From Bradyrhizobium sp. CB1717 (lineage in GTDB: Bacteria > Pseudomonadota > Alphaproteobacteria > Rhizobiales > Xanthobacteraceae), in contig NZ_CP121666.1 in NCBI RefSeq assembly GCF_029714325.1, positions 7,161,001 to 7,225,000 on the forward strand: 64,000 nt of DNA. The letters are read 5' to 3'. Of this stretch, positions 51,723 to 60,775 are shown piece after piece; position 1 is the first letter of the stretch, and the number at the start of each line of letters is the position of its first letter. The notes below the pieces were generated by a model. The model was not told the origin of the DNA. It made no database searches and worked only from the letters and a program-made list of their open reading frames with translations. A program made the position numbers and the translations under genes.

Positions 51723-54700
51723 CTAGATTTGCGTCTCGAGCACCAGCTCTGGTGCATCGTGAGCGGCTACCTGTTCGGCTGGCTTCTCATGTGCAAACGC
51801 TTCAGGTTCGTGGGCGAGCGATCCATCGCCTTGCTCAGGCTGGATTCGGAACCAGGCCACATAGAGTGCCGGCAGAAACAACAGCGTCAGCAGTGTGCCG
51901 ACGATGATGCCGCCCATCATCGCGTAGGCCATCGGCCCCCAGAAGATTTCGCGCGCGATCGGAATCAGCGCGAGACTTGCGGCGGCTGCGGTCAGCAGGA
52001 TCGGCCGCATGCGATGCTCGGTCGCCTCCACGACGGCCTCCCAGGCTGGGCGCCCTTCCCTCTTCAGATCCTCAATCTGCACGATCAGGATCACCGAGTT
52101 TCGGACCAAAATTCCGATCAGGGCGAGCACACCGAGGATGGCAACGAAACCGAGCGGCGCTCCGCTCGGCAGCAAGGCCATGACAACGCCGATCACGGCG
52201 AGCGGCGCGACCGCGAAGACCAGGAACAAACGATGGAAGCTTTGCAGCTGGATCATGAGCACCGTCGCCATGACGAACAGCATGAGCGGAACGACGGCAA
52301 CGATCGGCGCCTGGCTCTTGGCGCTCTCTTCGACGGAGCCGCCAAGATTCACCGAATAGCCCGCCGGTAGCTCCTTGGTGAACTCCGCGACTTTCGGCGC
52401 GAGCTGATCCACGATTGTCTTGGGCTGCACGTTGCCAGCGATGCCGGCCTTCAACGTGATGGTGGGGATCCGCGCGCGCCGCCAGATCGTCGGCTGCTCG
52501 AGCTCGTAACGCAGATTAGCCACGGCCCCGAGCGGCACAGATTGACCGCCGAGGCCCGTCAATTGCAGATCGCGCAGGGTGTCGATGGAAGCGCGCTCCG
52601 GCGCGGTCGCCCGTCCCGTGACGTTGACGAGATAGATGCTGTCGCGCACCTGGGTGATCGGCGAGCCCTCGAGCACGGAGTTCAAGGTCGTGGCGATGTC
52701 CTGCGAGGTCACGCCGAGCTGGCGCGCCTTGTCCTGGAGAACGTCGACCTTGACGACGCGGGCCGGCTCCATCCAGTCGAACACGACGTTGCCCAAGTCG
52801 GGGCTGCTCCGGACGATCCCCGCGAGCTTCTGCGAAAGATCTCGCACCTTCGCGATATCAGGCCCACTCAAGCGGTACTGCACAGGACGTCCAACCGGCG
52901 GGCCGACCTCCAGCAGCTTGACGTAGGTGTCGGTGCCGGGGAACGTCTTCTTGAGGTAGTCCTCGAATTGCGCCTTGACCTGGTCGCGCACCTTGATGCC
53001 TCCCTTGGTCACGACCACCATCTGACCGAACCAGGTGTTGGCGGTCTGCACGTCGAAGGACAGGACGAAGCGCGGCGAGCCGGTGCCGACATAGGTCGAC
53101 CAGTGGTCGACCGAATTATTGTCCTGAAGCTGCTCGTGCTCGAAGCGCGTCATCTGCGAATTGGTATCGGCAATGGAGGCGTTCTGCTGCAAATTCCAGT
53201 CGATCACGAGCTCAGCACGATCCGAGGACGGGAAGAATTGCTGCTGCACGAAATTCATACCGAACAGTGCCAGCAGAAAGGCTGCGACCGTAACGCCGAT
53301 CGTCATCCAACGATGATGCATGCAGAACAGCAAGAGACGCCCAAACAACTGCGCTACGCGCCCCTTCTCCTCATGATGGCCCTTCATTTTGGCGGGCAGG
53401 ATGGTGACGCCAAGCAATGGCGTGAACAGCACTGCCACGATCCAGGAGACGATCAGGGAGACGGCGATGACCACGAACAGCGTGAAGGTGAACTCGCCCG
53501 CATTGCTGCTATTGAGCCCGATTGGAATGAAGCCGGCAACGGTTACCAGGGTTCCGGTCAGCATGGGAAAGGCGGTCGACGTATAGACGTGGGTCGCCGC
53601 TTTTTCGAGGGCATCGCCGATCTCGAGCCGCGCCACCATCATCTCGACCGCAATCATGGCGTCGTCAACCAGCAGGCCGAGCGCGATGATCAAGGCGCCA
53701 AGCGAAATTCGCTGAAGCGAAATTCCGGCATAGGCCATCACGACGAAGGTGATGGCGAGAACCAGCGGAATCGCAATCGCGACAACCAGGCCAGCGCGCA
53801 TCCCCAGGCTGAGAAAGCTGATGCCGAGAACAATGATCACGGCCTCAAAGAGCGCCTCGGTAAAGCCGGACACGGCGTGCTCGACAACGATCGGCTGGTC
53901 CGCGACCAGGTGAACGCCGACCCCGATCGGCAGGTCGGCCGTAATCCTCGACATCTCCTCCTTCAGGGCCTCGCCGAAGTGCAGCAGATTTGCCCCGGAC
54001 TTCATGCCGATCGCGAGCGCGATCGCCGGCTCGCCGTTGTACCTGAACAAGGTCTTGGCGGGATCGGCATAGCCGCGGGTGATGGTTGCGACATCGGTCA
54101 ACGGAAAGAAACGATCGTTGATACGGAGGTTGACCGCCTTCAGGCTCGCCTCGGAGGTGAACTGGCCGTTCACCCGTACGCTGATCCGCTCGGGCCCTTC
54201 CTGGAATACGCCGGACGGCGCGACCGCGTTCTGCCCCTGCAGAGAAGCCATGATGGAGTGGACGTCGAGACCGAGGGCCGCGATCTTGCGGGTGGAGAAT
54301 TCGAGATAAATGACCTCGTCCTGCGCGCCCAGAATATCGACCTTGCCTACATCCGGCACGGTCAAGACCTTGGCGCGGATGTCCTCGACCCGGTCACGGA
54401 GCTGACGCTGGCTCAAGCCGTCGCTGGTGAAGGCGTAGATGTTGCCGAACACGTCGCCGAAGCGATCGTTGAAGCCGGGTCCGATCACGCCTTGCGGAAA
54501 CTCGGCCTTGATGTCCGCAATCATATTGCGGACGCGAATCCAGGTCGGCTTCACGTCGGCAGCCTTCGTGGTGTCACGCAGATAGACGAAGACGGTGGTC
54601 TCGCCGGCTACAGTGACACTCTTGGTGTAATCGAGCGATTCCAGCTCCTCGAGCTTCTTCTCGATCCGGTCGGTGACCTGGCGCGCCACTTCTTCAGGCG

Positions 54701-54872
54701 AAGCGCCCGGCCACTGCGCCTGAATCACCATGGTCTTGATGGTGAAGTCGGGGTCTTCCTGCCGCCCCAGCTGGAGATAGGCAAAAAGGCCCGCCGCCAT
54801 GAAGGCAATCATGAAGTACCAGACGAGCGAACGGTGGCCGAGCGCCCAGTCGGAAAGGTTGAACGACTTCAT
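51723..54872 (-). CDS. RND-family efflux transporter permease
   Basis: The protein is 1049 residues, the normal length of an RND pump. The N-terminus SLVWYFMIAFMAAGLFAYLQLGRQEDPDF, the proton-relay pair in LGLLVDDAMIAVEMM near 410, and repeated clusters of six membrane segments about 340-520 and 860-1010 are visible. The VGGSVEESAKSQAP region and GREVKxD-like blocks place it in the AcrB/MexB-like HAE group closest to VexK/MexQ-type pumps. It overlaps the second adaptor gene by four bases. No outer-membrane channel gene is nearby. Confidence 0.92.
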   Translation of the reverse strand: MKSFNLSDWALGHRSLVWYFMIAFMAAGLFAYLQLGRQEDPDFTIKTMVIQAQWPGASPEEVARQVTDRIEKKLEELESLDYTKSVTVAGETTVFVYLRDTTKAADVKPTWIRVRNMIADIKAEFPQGVIGPGFNDRFGDVFGNIYAFTSDGLSQRQLRDRVEDIRAKVLTVPDVGKVDILGAQDEVIYLEFSTRKIAALGLDVHSIMASLQGQNAVAPSGVFQEGPERISVRVNGQFTSEASLKAVNLRINDRFFPLTDVATITRGYADPAKTLFRYNGEPAIALAIGMKSGANLLHFGEALKEEMSRITADLPIGVGVHLVADQPIVVEHAVSGFTEALFEAVIIVLGISFLSLGMRAGLVVAIAIPLVLAITFVVMAYAGISLQRISLGALIIALGLLVDDAMIAVEMMVARLEIGDALEKAATHVYTSTAFPMLTGTLVTVAGFIPIGLNSSNAGEFTFTLFVVIAVSLIVSWIVAVLFTPLLGVTILPAKMKGHHEEKGRVAQLFGRLLLFCMHHRWMTIGVTVAAFLLALFGMNFVQQQFFPSSDRAELVIDWNLQQNASIADTNSQMTRFEHEQLQDNNSVDHWSTYVGTGSPRFVLSFDVQTANTWFGQMVVVTKGGIKVRDQVKAQFEDYLKKTFPGTDTYVKLLEVGPPVGRPVQYRLSGPDIAKVRDLSQKLAGIVRSSPDLGNVVFDWMEPARVVKVDVLQDKARQLGVTSQDIATTLNSVLEGSPITQVRDSIYLVNVTGRATAPERASIDTLRDLQLTGLGGQSVPLGAVANLRYELEQPTIWRRARIPTITLKAGIAGNVQPKTIVDQLAPKVAEFTKELPAGYSVNLGGSVEESAKSQAPIVAVVPLMLFVMATVLMIQLQSFHRLFLVFAVAPLAVIGVVMALLPSGAPLGFVAILGVLALIGILVRNSVILIVQIEDLKREGRPAWEAVVEATEHRMRPILLTAAAASLALIPIAREIFWGPMAYAMMGGIIVGTLLTLLFLPALYVAWFRIQPEQGDGSLAHEPEAFAHEKPAEQVAAHDAPELVLETQI

Positions 54873-55945
54873 GGCTTTTCATCCTGTTCGATGCGGACTT
54901 GCTGTCCTTGCTTGAGGCTGTGGATCCCGGCGGTGACGACGCGCGCGCCGGCGACCAGTCCACCGGTGACGCGCGCGCCGGTTTGATCAGCGATGACATC
55001 GACCTTTTGCAGCGACACCGTGCTGGCGGGCTGATCGACGATCCAGACGAAGTTTGCGCCGTCCTTGGCGAGCAGCGCCGAGGCAGGCAGGCGCAATATC
55101 CGGGCTTGACCCTTGTCAAGTTTCGCGGTGACGGTCGTGCCGAGGCGGAAGCCTTCAGGCGGATTGTTGAGCGCAATACGGACCCGCCTCAATCGCGTCA
55201 CCGGATCGGCTTGCGGCGCGATCTCGCGAATGCTGCCTTGCACCTGAACGGCGGGCAAGAGCTGTAGGCTGACCGTGAATGGCAGACCGATCTCCAGCGG
55301 CAGCGGAAAGTCCGGTCCGATATCGACGACAGCTTCGCGAACATCGGGTCTCGCGACCGTCACCACGCTTTGGCCGGGAGATACCACCTGGCCGACTTCC
55401 GCCCCGACTGCGGTGACCACACCGGCGAAGTCGGCCCTGATCTGCGAATAGCCGAGTTGCTCGATCGCCTTGGTCAGGTTTGCCTGTGCGTGCGCCACCG
55501 TTGCTTCGGCGCCGGCGCGGGCCTGCTCGGCATTATCCAGCGTCTGCTTTGTGGTCGCGTCGGTGGTGATGAGCGTTCGCTGCCGTTCTTCCGTCGCTCG
55601 GGCAGTTGCGAATTGCGCCTCGGCCTTGGCAAGCTCCCCTTTGGCCGAGCGAACGGCGAGCTCAAGGGCCGTCGAGTCGATAATGCCGACCGTCTGTCCT
55701 TCATTCACGATATCACCGACATAGACCGGACGCGCCGTCAGGCGTCCCAGCACGCGGAAACCGAGATCTGTTTTGTAGCGCGGCTCGACAACGCCCACCG
55801 CAACCGCATCGTCTGCGTGGTCCGCTTCGAGAAGCACCGATTGGACGGGCCGCACGGGCTCCGGCGCCTTTGTCTCCTGCTGACATCCGGCAAGTGCAAG
55901 CGCCCATGAAAGCGGGGCTGCCACTATGATTGCGCGGCTCGTCAT
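54869..55945 (-). CDS. RND periplasmic adaptor (MFP), lipoprotein, second copy
   Basis: A 358-residue adaptor. The signal MTSRAIIVAAPLSWALALAGCQQ has a lipobox (LAGC, Cys at 21). The GRLTARPVYVGDIVNEGQTVG segment is the first half of the lipoyl domain, the helical hairpin spans about 90-165, and YSQIRADFAGVVTAVGAEVGQVVSPGQSV is the second half. It bridges pump and outer-membrane channel. It overlaps the stop of the first adaptor gene and the start of the pump gene. Confidence 0.9.
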   Translation of the reverse strand: MTSRAIIVAAPLSWALALAGCQQETKAPEPVRPVQSVLLEADHADDAVAVGVVEPRYKTDLGFRVLGRLTARPVYVGDIVNEGQTVGIIDSTALELAVRSAKGELAKAEAQFATARATEERQRTLITTDATTKQTLDNAEQARAGAEATVAHAQANLTKAIEQLGYSQIRADFAGVVTAVGAEVGQVVSPGQSVVTVARPDVREAVVDIGPDFPLPLEIGLPFTVSLQLLPAVQVQGSIREIAPQADPVTRLRRVRIALNNPPEGFRLGTTVTAKLDKGQARILRLPASALLAKDGANFVWIVDQPASTVSLQKVDVIADQTGARVTGGLVAGARVVTAGIHSLKQGQQVRIEQDEKP

Positions 55946-57048
55946 GAGGGATCTCCTTCATAAGTCACGGGCTGGCCCACGCTCAAAAGCTTGCCGCCGT
56001 CGACGACGACTCGCTCGCCCGGCTCGAGACCCGCCTTGATCAATACTTCTCCCGCCTCATAGCCATCGACTGTTACCGGCTTCAGCGAGGCGGTCCGCGT
56101 TGCCGGATCGACAGTCCAGACCGCGGGCCTGGTGCCCGCGGCCATCAATGCGCTCCAAGGCAGGGCAATCTGCCGCTGGGCATGTACTTTCACAGTTCCT
56201 GCGACGGGGCTTCCGAGCGTCATTGCGGCAGGCGGGTCCTTGATCGCCACCTTGACCCGAATGGTCGAACTCTTGGCGTCGACGGCCGGCGAAACCTCCC
56301 GAACGTGGCCGCGAGCGGTCACGCCCGGATCGGAGACGAGCGCCAACGAAACGCTGCGGTTGTCGGCATTGCCGAGGAAAATGGACTCATAGACGTCAAA
56401 CACGGCGTCCCGCTCCCCATCCTGCGCCAGCGAAAATACCGGTTGCGCAGCCTGCACGACTTGACCGGTTTCCAGATTGCGAGCGGTGACGACGCCGGCC
56501 GCTTCGGCTCGTAGCGCGGTATAGCCAAGGGTCTCCTTTGACGTTCCGAGCTGCGCTCTCGCCGCTTCGAGCGCGCCTTCCGCGGTTCGCAATCCTTCCT
56601 CCGCCTGGTCGTAGGCCGTGCGCGTGGTGAAGCCGCTAGCGATCAGCGCCTTCTGCCGCTCGAAAGTCGCCTTCGCCACACGCAGCTGGGATTCTGTGGC
56701 GAGGACAGCAGCGGTCGCGGCATCGACATCAGCCTCTTGCTCGGCGGGGTCGAGAAGCGCCAGCACTTCGCCGGATTTGACATGGGTCCCGACTTCGACA
56801 TAGCGCGCGATCACACGTCCGCTGACACGGAACGACAGATCAGCGCGGAAGCGGGGTTGCACCTCGCCGGTCAGGGTGATCGAGGCTTGCCGGTCCTTCG
56901 GCTGGACGACCTCTGTGCGCACATACGCGGCGCGCGCAGGCGGAGCACTGGCCCGATCGTTGCAGCCGCCGAGCGCGGCCGCGACAAGCGCGAGCGCCAA
57001 GCCTGCGAAAGGCTTCATCTTGGTGTGGTTCGAATAGTCCGGTTTCAT
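55942..57048 (-). CDS. RND periplasmic adaptor (MFP), lipoprotein, first copy
   Basis: This encodes 368 residues with a lipobox (ALGGC near 28). VSGRVIARYVEVGTHVKSGEVLALLD, a helical hairpin (about 95-165) and YTALRAEAAGVVTARNLETGQVV are the lipoyl halves and coiled coil. It is a paralogue of the next gene, not a duplicate, since the sequences differ widely. Two different adaptors in one operon suggest heteromeric assembly, as described for some MdtABC/TriABC-type pumps. Confidence 0.9.
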   Translation of the reverse strand: MKPDYSNHTKMKPFAGLALALVAAALGGCNDRASAPPARAAYVRTEVVQPKDRQASITLTGEVQPRFRADLSFRVSGRVIARYVEVGTHVKSGEVLALLDPAEQEADVDAATAAVLATESQLRVAKATFERQKALIASGFTTRTAYDQAEEGLRTAEGALEAARAQLGTSKETLGYTALRAEAAGVVTARNLETGQVVQAAQPVFSLAQDGERDAVFDVYESIFLGNADNRSVSLALVSDPGVTARGHVREVSPAVDAKSSTIRVKVAIKDPPAAMTLGSPVAGTVKVHAQRQIALPWSALMAAGTRPAVWTVDPATRTASLKPVTVDGYEAGEVLIKAGLEPGERVVVDGGKLLSVGQPVTYEGDPS

Positions 57049-57911
57049 AGCGCGTCCATGCGGTGAGAGGGTGACAGCAGCTCGCCCAAGACGTCCGAGC
57101 CCTTGCGGAGCGTGGCCAGCTCATTCGGATGCACTCGCAGCAAATTTGGATCCGCTCCGATCGCGCCCCGGCGCTCGACCTGATCGGAGAGGCCGGAGCC
57201 CGAGCCAGGCGTCACGGACGACCTCACCTTCAGCGGGCGCTGCGACCTCATGCGGCGCGTCGCCATCGACCAGCTCGCTTGCCGCTCCCGCTCGCTCAAG
57301 TGAAACGAGAGAACGACTGATGTGAACTCGGCGGCAAGGCCGTGCTCAATTCGTCCGCCCAGCCCCCTGGCAAGGTCGCTACTGATCTGGCGCTCACGCC
57401 CCGGGGCCGCCCGCGCCAACCGTGAGCCGTTATCCAGCACGACGCAGTTCACCACCGTGCCGATACGCGTCAGCTTGACTTTGATCTCGCCGGCGCGCGC
57501 GTCGAAATACGCATGCTTCGCTGCGCTTACGATCAGGTCGTGGACGATCAGACCAAGCCGCCAGCACCGCTCTGATTGAAGCGGAAGAGATTCCGTGGCG
57601 AATGCCAACCGGATCCCCATTCGATCCAACAGGGACTGGCGCATGGCGCAGCCCAGCTTGCGAATGTAAGTCGCGGCGTCATGGAGGGCTTCGCCCTGGG
57701 GCATTGCGAGCGCCCGATGCAGCTCGGCATGCCCGTGCAGCAGCTCGACCACATCGCTTAACGCGGCCTTTGCTTCCGCGCCGTCAGCCCGGATGACCGC
57801 GGCCGAAACCAGATCGATCGCCGAGGCGATCCCTTGATCGACCCTGTGATGCAATTCGCGCAGCAGGACGCCGTCTTGTGGGCGGTGCGGGTCCGGGCTC
57901 AGCACAGTCAC
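57045..57911 (-). CDS. soluble histidine-kinase-like protein heading the RND operon
   Basis: A 288-residue protein from a GTG start with AGGAG seven bases upstream. The N-terminus LLRELHHRVDQGIASAIDLV resembles the H-box of HWE/HisKA_2 kinases. The ATPase-like part reads GLIVHDLIVSAAKHAYFDARAG then VVNCVVLDNGSRL; the N-box Asn expected before A-x-KHA is Ser, and the G-box is weak (LARGLGGRIEHG). It has no sensor or membrane domain. It may be a degenerate kinase or an adaptor. Its stop overlaps the first adaptor gene's start, so it is cotranscribed with the pump. Confidence 0.75.
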   Translation of the reverse strand: MTVLSPDPHRPQDGVLLRELHHRVDQGIASAIDLVSAAVIRADGAEAKAALSDVVELLHGHAELHRALAMPQGEALHDAATYIRKLGCAMRQSLLDRMGIRLAFATESLPLQSERCWRLGLIVHDLIVSAAKHAYFDARAGEIKVKLTRIGTVVNCVVLDNGSRLARAAPGRERQISSDLARGLGGRIEHGLAAEFTSVVLSFHLSERERQASWSMATRRMRSQRPLKVRSSVTPGSGSGLSDQVERRGAIGADPNLLRVHPNELATLRKGSDVLGELLSPSHRMDAL

Positions 57912-58017
57912 TTTGATCTCCTAAGGTGGACCGGATGCTCGGGGGTCAGCGCGCAAATGTTTTGCGGGCCCCGATCCTCCGGAGGCCGTCGCGGGCCCCG
58001 GAGGGCGTCGCGACGAT

Positions 58018-58041
58018 TAAATAAACTATACCGTATATTTT
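58018..58041. promoter_or_regulatory. TetR-type operator, RND/TetR divergent promoter
   Basis: TAAATAAACTATACCGTATA, continuing with TTTT, contains the perfect palindrome TATAC-C-GTATA (58027-58037). It lies between the divergent RND operon and TetR gene, 78 bases from the TetR ATG. A near-identical sequence in inverse orientation stands at 60357-60380. Confidence 0.75.
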
Positions 58042-58118
58042 CTTTTTGTTGCCTTTTCCCGCCGGGCGTGTCAAGTGCGATCTGCGCGCGCACAGACTCG
58101 TGATTGGGAGATCGACGG

Positions 58119-58781
58119 ATGACGAAGAAGAACAGCCCGAAACGGGGCAGACCGCCCAAAGACCTCGCCGGTGACGTTCAGGCCCGGATCCTTGATGCAG
58201 CCCAACAACTTTTTCTCGAGAAGGGCTACCGTAGCGCCAGCATCGATGACATCTCCGAGCTGGCGCCGGCGAGCAAACCAACCATCTACGCGCATTTTCC
58301 CGGCAAGGAGGCACTGTTCGCGGCGGTGGTGGCCCGCACCATTACCGGGCTGACGGATTTCGAAGGGTTCGAGCCCGAGGGCCGCACGCTTCAGGACAAG
58401 CTCTCGAGCCTCGGCACCGCCGTCGTGGAGAAGGTCATCGAAGAATCGTTGGGCATGGTCCGCGCCACGATTGCCGAAGCGCAGCGCTTCCCCGAGTTGA
58501 GCCGCAACGTCCACGATGCCGCACGCGATCGCTCCGTCAACGCCATTTCCCAACTCCTGAATGAAGCAACGCAGAAGCTGGCGCGGTCTTCAAAAGGTCC
58601 CTTCAGTGGCAAGCGAAGCCTTGCAACCGCTCAGATCTTCCTGGATTTGATACTTTTGCCGATGCTGTTTCGTTCGCTGGTGGGGGAAACATCCAAGGAC
58701 CTGAGACGCGAGCTGCCGTCTTTCGTGCGCGAACGGGTTGGCTTTTTCCTTGCGGCCTGCGAGGCAGACTGGACGCCGTGA
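58119..58781 (+). CDS. TetR/AcrR-family regulator of the RND operon
   Basis: The product is 220 residues from the ATG at 58119 (MTKKNSPKRGRPPKDL), with GGGAG eight bases upstream. The HTH reads ARILDAAQQLFLEKGYRSASIDDISELAPASKPTIYAHFPGKEALF, an AcrR-type TetR domain, followed by a C-terminal ligand domain. It is divergent from the RND operon and should repress it and itself through the operator at 58018, and probably the small-gene operon at 60392. Confidence 0.9.
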   Translation: MTKKNSPKRGRPPKDLAGDVQARILDAAQQLFLEKGYRSASIDDISELAPASKPTIYAHFPGKEALFAAVVARTITGLTDFEGFEPEGRTLQDKLSSLGTAVVEKVIEESLGMVRATIAEAQRFPELSRNVHDAARDRSVNAISQLLNEATQKLARSSKGPFSGKRSLATAQIFLDLILLPMLFRSLVGETSKDLRRELPSFVRERVGFFLAACEADWTP

Positions 58782-58798
58782 GCCGGCGATCGCAAACG

Positions 58799-59473
58799 CT
58801 AGGCGCGACAGTGAAGCTTGTAAGGTAAACCGGCTCGAATGCTGGTCACTTGCGGGGGCGCCTCGTTGACGGACACTGCGTTGCTAAGCGCGCCCGCGCA
58901 AAAGCTCATCATCTCGTCGAAGGTCGGCCGAAGAGCGGCCGCCTTGATACGGGACGGATTGAGGTATGCGTCCATCGCGTCCAGCAGGCAGCAGGCCAGC
59001 ACCATCGGACTCCCTGCTCGAAATTCGCCACCGGCCTGCCCGGCCGCGATCACCGACTGCACGACACCGCGAAGGCGAGCCGCATGGGACAGGCTGGCCG
59101 GCCAGTTTTCTTGTCCTGCGGCGACCACCAGTTCGTGCAATTGGACATTACTTGCCAGCCGATCTTCATGCATCCGGGAGATCGCCCTAAAAGCGGCATT
59201 TAACCGCTCCAGGCCGGAGCGGCTGCTTCGTGCTGCACTTGCGGCCGCCGCGGATACTTCCTCAAGCAGCGCTGTCACGACGGCCTCTTCGAGCGCTCGG
59301 CGGCAGGGATAAAACCGATAGAAATTTGCGGGGGACATCGATGCGTCGCGTGCGACGTCGGCAACCGTGGTCTTCCGGTACCCGATCTCCCGGTATAAGC
59401 GGATTGCAGCCTGCACAATTCGTTCGCGAGTGCACGAGGGTCCAATCTGACGGGTAGTCCGCGCCTTCAGCAT
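58799..59473 (-). CDS. TetR-family transcriptional regulator
   Basis: A 224-residue regulator starting MLKARTTRQIGPSCTRERIVQ. The HTH is AAIRLYREIGYRKTTVADVARDASMSPANFYRFYPCRRALEEAVV. The C-terminal domain is of the type seen in AefR/RutR-like regulators. It differs from the regulator at 58119 and is convergent with it. Upstream are two small membrane or exported proteins in the same direction. Confidence 0.88.
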   Translation of the reverse strand: MLKARTTRQIGPSCTRERIVQAAIRLYREIGYRKTTVADVARDASMSPANFYRFYPCRRALEEAVVTALLEEVSAAAASAARSSRSGLERLNAAFRAISRMHEDRLASNVQLHELVVAAGQENWPASLSHAARLRGVVQSVIAAGQAGGEFRAGSPMVLACCLLDAMDAYLNPSRIKAAALRPTFDEMMSFCAGALSNAVSVNEAPPQVTSIRAGLPYKLHCRA

Positions 59474-59481
59474 GCTAGGCC

Positions 59482-59919
59482 TCAACGCGACGGAATCGCG
59501 TGCATTTCACGCCGGCACGCCTCGCCGAATTCCCGCAACGGATCCATCTCCTCCATGAACCCTGGCAGGTCTACGAACGACGTGTTCGGTGCAAGGTAGG
59601 TCTCGATGATCAGCCGGCCTGCCCGCTCCGCGGCATGGACCACCTCGTCGTCGGACAGAATCCGCATACGCCCGATAAGCGCATACAAATTCACCAGCGC
59701 CGGGATTTCGGACTTGTCGCTGATCAGCGCCTCCGCATAAAGCCGGGACGCCTCCTCAATGAAGCTTCGATACAGCTTTTCACGCTTGGTAACCGCGTGG
59801 GCATGATGGCGCTCGCGGACCCTGCGGCGACGGGTCACCCACCCGGTCACGATCGTGGAGATCGCCGCAAAGGCCGAGCCGCCGAACGCGGCGAAAGCGG
59901 GAACATAAATCGTGTTCAT
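59482..59919 (-). CDS. hypothetical membrane-anchored protein
   Basis: A 145-residue product from the ATG at 59919 (GAGGA eight bases upstream). One N-terminal membrane segment (VPAFAAFGGSAFAAISTIVTGWV) is followed by a basic stop-transfer and a soluble helical domain (YRSFIEEASRLYAEALISDK and later ETYLAPNTSFVDLPGFMEEMD). I recognise it only as a rhizobial hypothetical. It precedes the TetR gene by nine bases and may be coexpressed. Confidence 0.72.
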   Translation of the reverse strand: MNTIYVPAFAAFGGSAFAAISTIVTGWVTRRRRVRERHHAHAVTKREKLYRSFIEEASRLYAEALISDKSEIPALVNLYALIGRMRILSDDEVVHAAERAGRLIIETYLAPNTSFVDLPGFMEEMDPLREFGEACRREMHAIPSR

Positions 59920-59923
59920 ACGA

Positions 59924-60217
59924 TCATTCCTCATCTTTTGCGCCGCGATACCGCTGCGATCCTATGGTCCTGACCGAAGCAGCAGGCGCTGCGTGCTCGA
60001 AGACGACTCTGCAAGCATCGCTCAGGTCTGACTTCTTTTGCCTGAGACAGGCTTCCACATTCGCGGCGTCGGGGATGTAGCCGGCGCACAGACGAAACGC
60101 GTCAGGAGCGCACGCCGCCCTCTGCTCAGGTGTGCCGCGGTCCTCCTGCGCGAGGGCGGCCGCCGCGCCCATGGAAATGAAAATCCAGACCGCGAGCACC
60201 AGTCGGTTCTTGAACAT
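59924..60217 (-). CDS. small exported cysteine-containing protein
   Basis: A 97-residue product with a signal peptide (MFKNRLVLAVWIFISMGAAA, cleavage near ALAQ). The mature part has four regularly placed cysteines in RAACAPDAFRLCAGYIPDA and VEACLRQKKSDLSDACR, a Cys-rich repeat-like pattern common in small exported rhizobial proteins. Function unknown. GAAAGGAT precedes the ATG. It is divergent from the small-gene operon. Confidence 0.72.
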   Translation of the reverse strand: MFKNRLVLAVWIFISMGAAAALAQEDRGTPEQRAACAPDAFRLCAGYIPDAANVEACLRQKKSDLSDACRVVFEHAAPAASVRTIGSQRYRGAKDEE

Positions 60218-60326
60218 ATCGGATCCTTTCTCAAAGTGAGGCATCTGCGTTCCGAGCGGACCAGGTCTCGCGACCGAGCTCCCCTCTGTCCAACAAGGAC
60301 GAACACGGGCTTGTGAATCTCTGCGC

Positions 60327-60357
60327 TTGACACATCCCGATATCCGCGCTGTATATG
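60327..60357 (+). promoter_or_regulatory. sigma-70-type promoter of the small-gene operon
   Basis: A full TTGACA (60327-60332) is followed after 17-19 bases by TGTATATG, a plausible -10. The TetR-type operator begins directly behind it, so repressor binding would block transcription. Confidence 0.6.
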
Positions 60358-60380
60358 AAATATACGGTGTAGTTTATTTA
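60356..60380. promoter_or_regulatory. second TetR-type operator
   Basis: TGAAATATACGGTGTAGTTT, continuing ATTTA, is the reverse complement of the 58018 operator with one change in the core (TATAC-G-GTGTA at 60361-60371). It sits directly between the promoter and the start of the gene at 60392. Confidence 0.72.
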
Positions 60381-60391
60381 GGAGATGAAAG

Positions 60392-60598
60392 ATGTCAAGC
60401 CCGTTCCTGGCGCTCGTACGGGAAAATCCCTGGCCGGGGATTGCCGTCGCATCGCTCAATCTGATCGTGGCCGTTTCGCTCGCGGGCGTCAGCCTGCTGC
60501 TGGGTATCACGATTTCGGTAGTCGCCTGTCTGCATGCGCTCGCCGATCGCGAGCCGGGGCCGGTGCGAAACCGCGTCGCGCGGAGGAGGCTCGCATGA
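60392..60598 (+). CDS. small membrane protein under the TetR-type operator
   Basis: A 68-residue product: WPGIAVASLNLIVAVSLAGVS and LLLGITISVVACLHAL give one or two membrane segments, followed by a basic tail. AGGAG precedes the ATG by nine bases, directly behind the operator. Its stop overlaps the start of the next gene (ATGA). Function unknown; its regulation suggests a part in the efflux response. Confidence 0.7.
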   Translation: MSSPFLALVRENPWPGIAVASLNLIVAVSLAGVSLLLGITISVVACLHALADREPGPVRNRVARRRLA

Positions 60599-60753
60599 CA
60601 CCGATGCTGCTGCTGTCGCGCGACTGCATCATCTGTTGGGTGAATATCTGGATCGCACCCATCGAATGCGCTTTCGACCTGATCGAATCGGAGTTGGCGC
60701 GCAGAGGAATTGCGCTCGAGGCAGCCGACCAGGTCGCGCCGCACACGGCCTGA
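60595..60753 (+). CDS. small protein, 52 residues
   Basis: Starts MTPMLLLSRDCIICWVNIWIA with GGAGGAGG ahead of the ATG, which overlaps the stop of the preceding gene. The first half is hydrophobic with two cysteines (C-I-I-C); the rest is an acidic helix (FDLIESELARRGIAL). Family unknown. Translational coupling is the best support. Confidence 0.6.
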   Translation: MTPMLLLSRDCIICWVNIWIAPIECAFDLIESELARRGIALEAADQVAPHTA

Positions 60754-60775
60754 TCATCATGACTGAGGTCCTGAC

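Noticed and set aside
52542..54986. 814-codon plus-strand frame opposite the RND pump
   Set aside because: Antisense shadow; no family resemblance and the pump frame is unmistakable.
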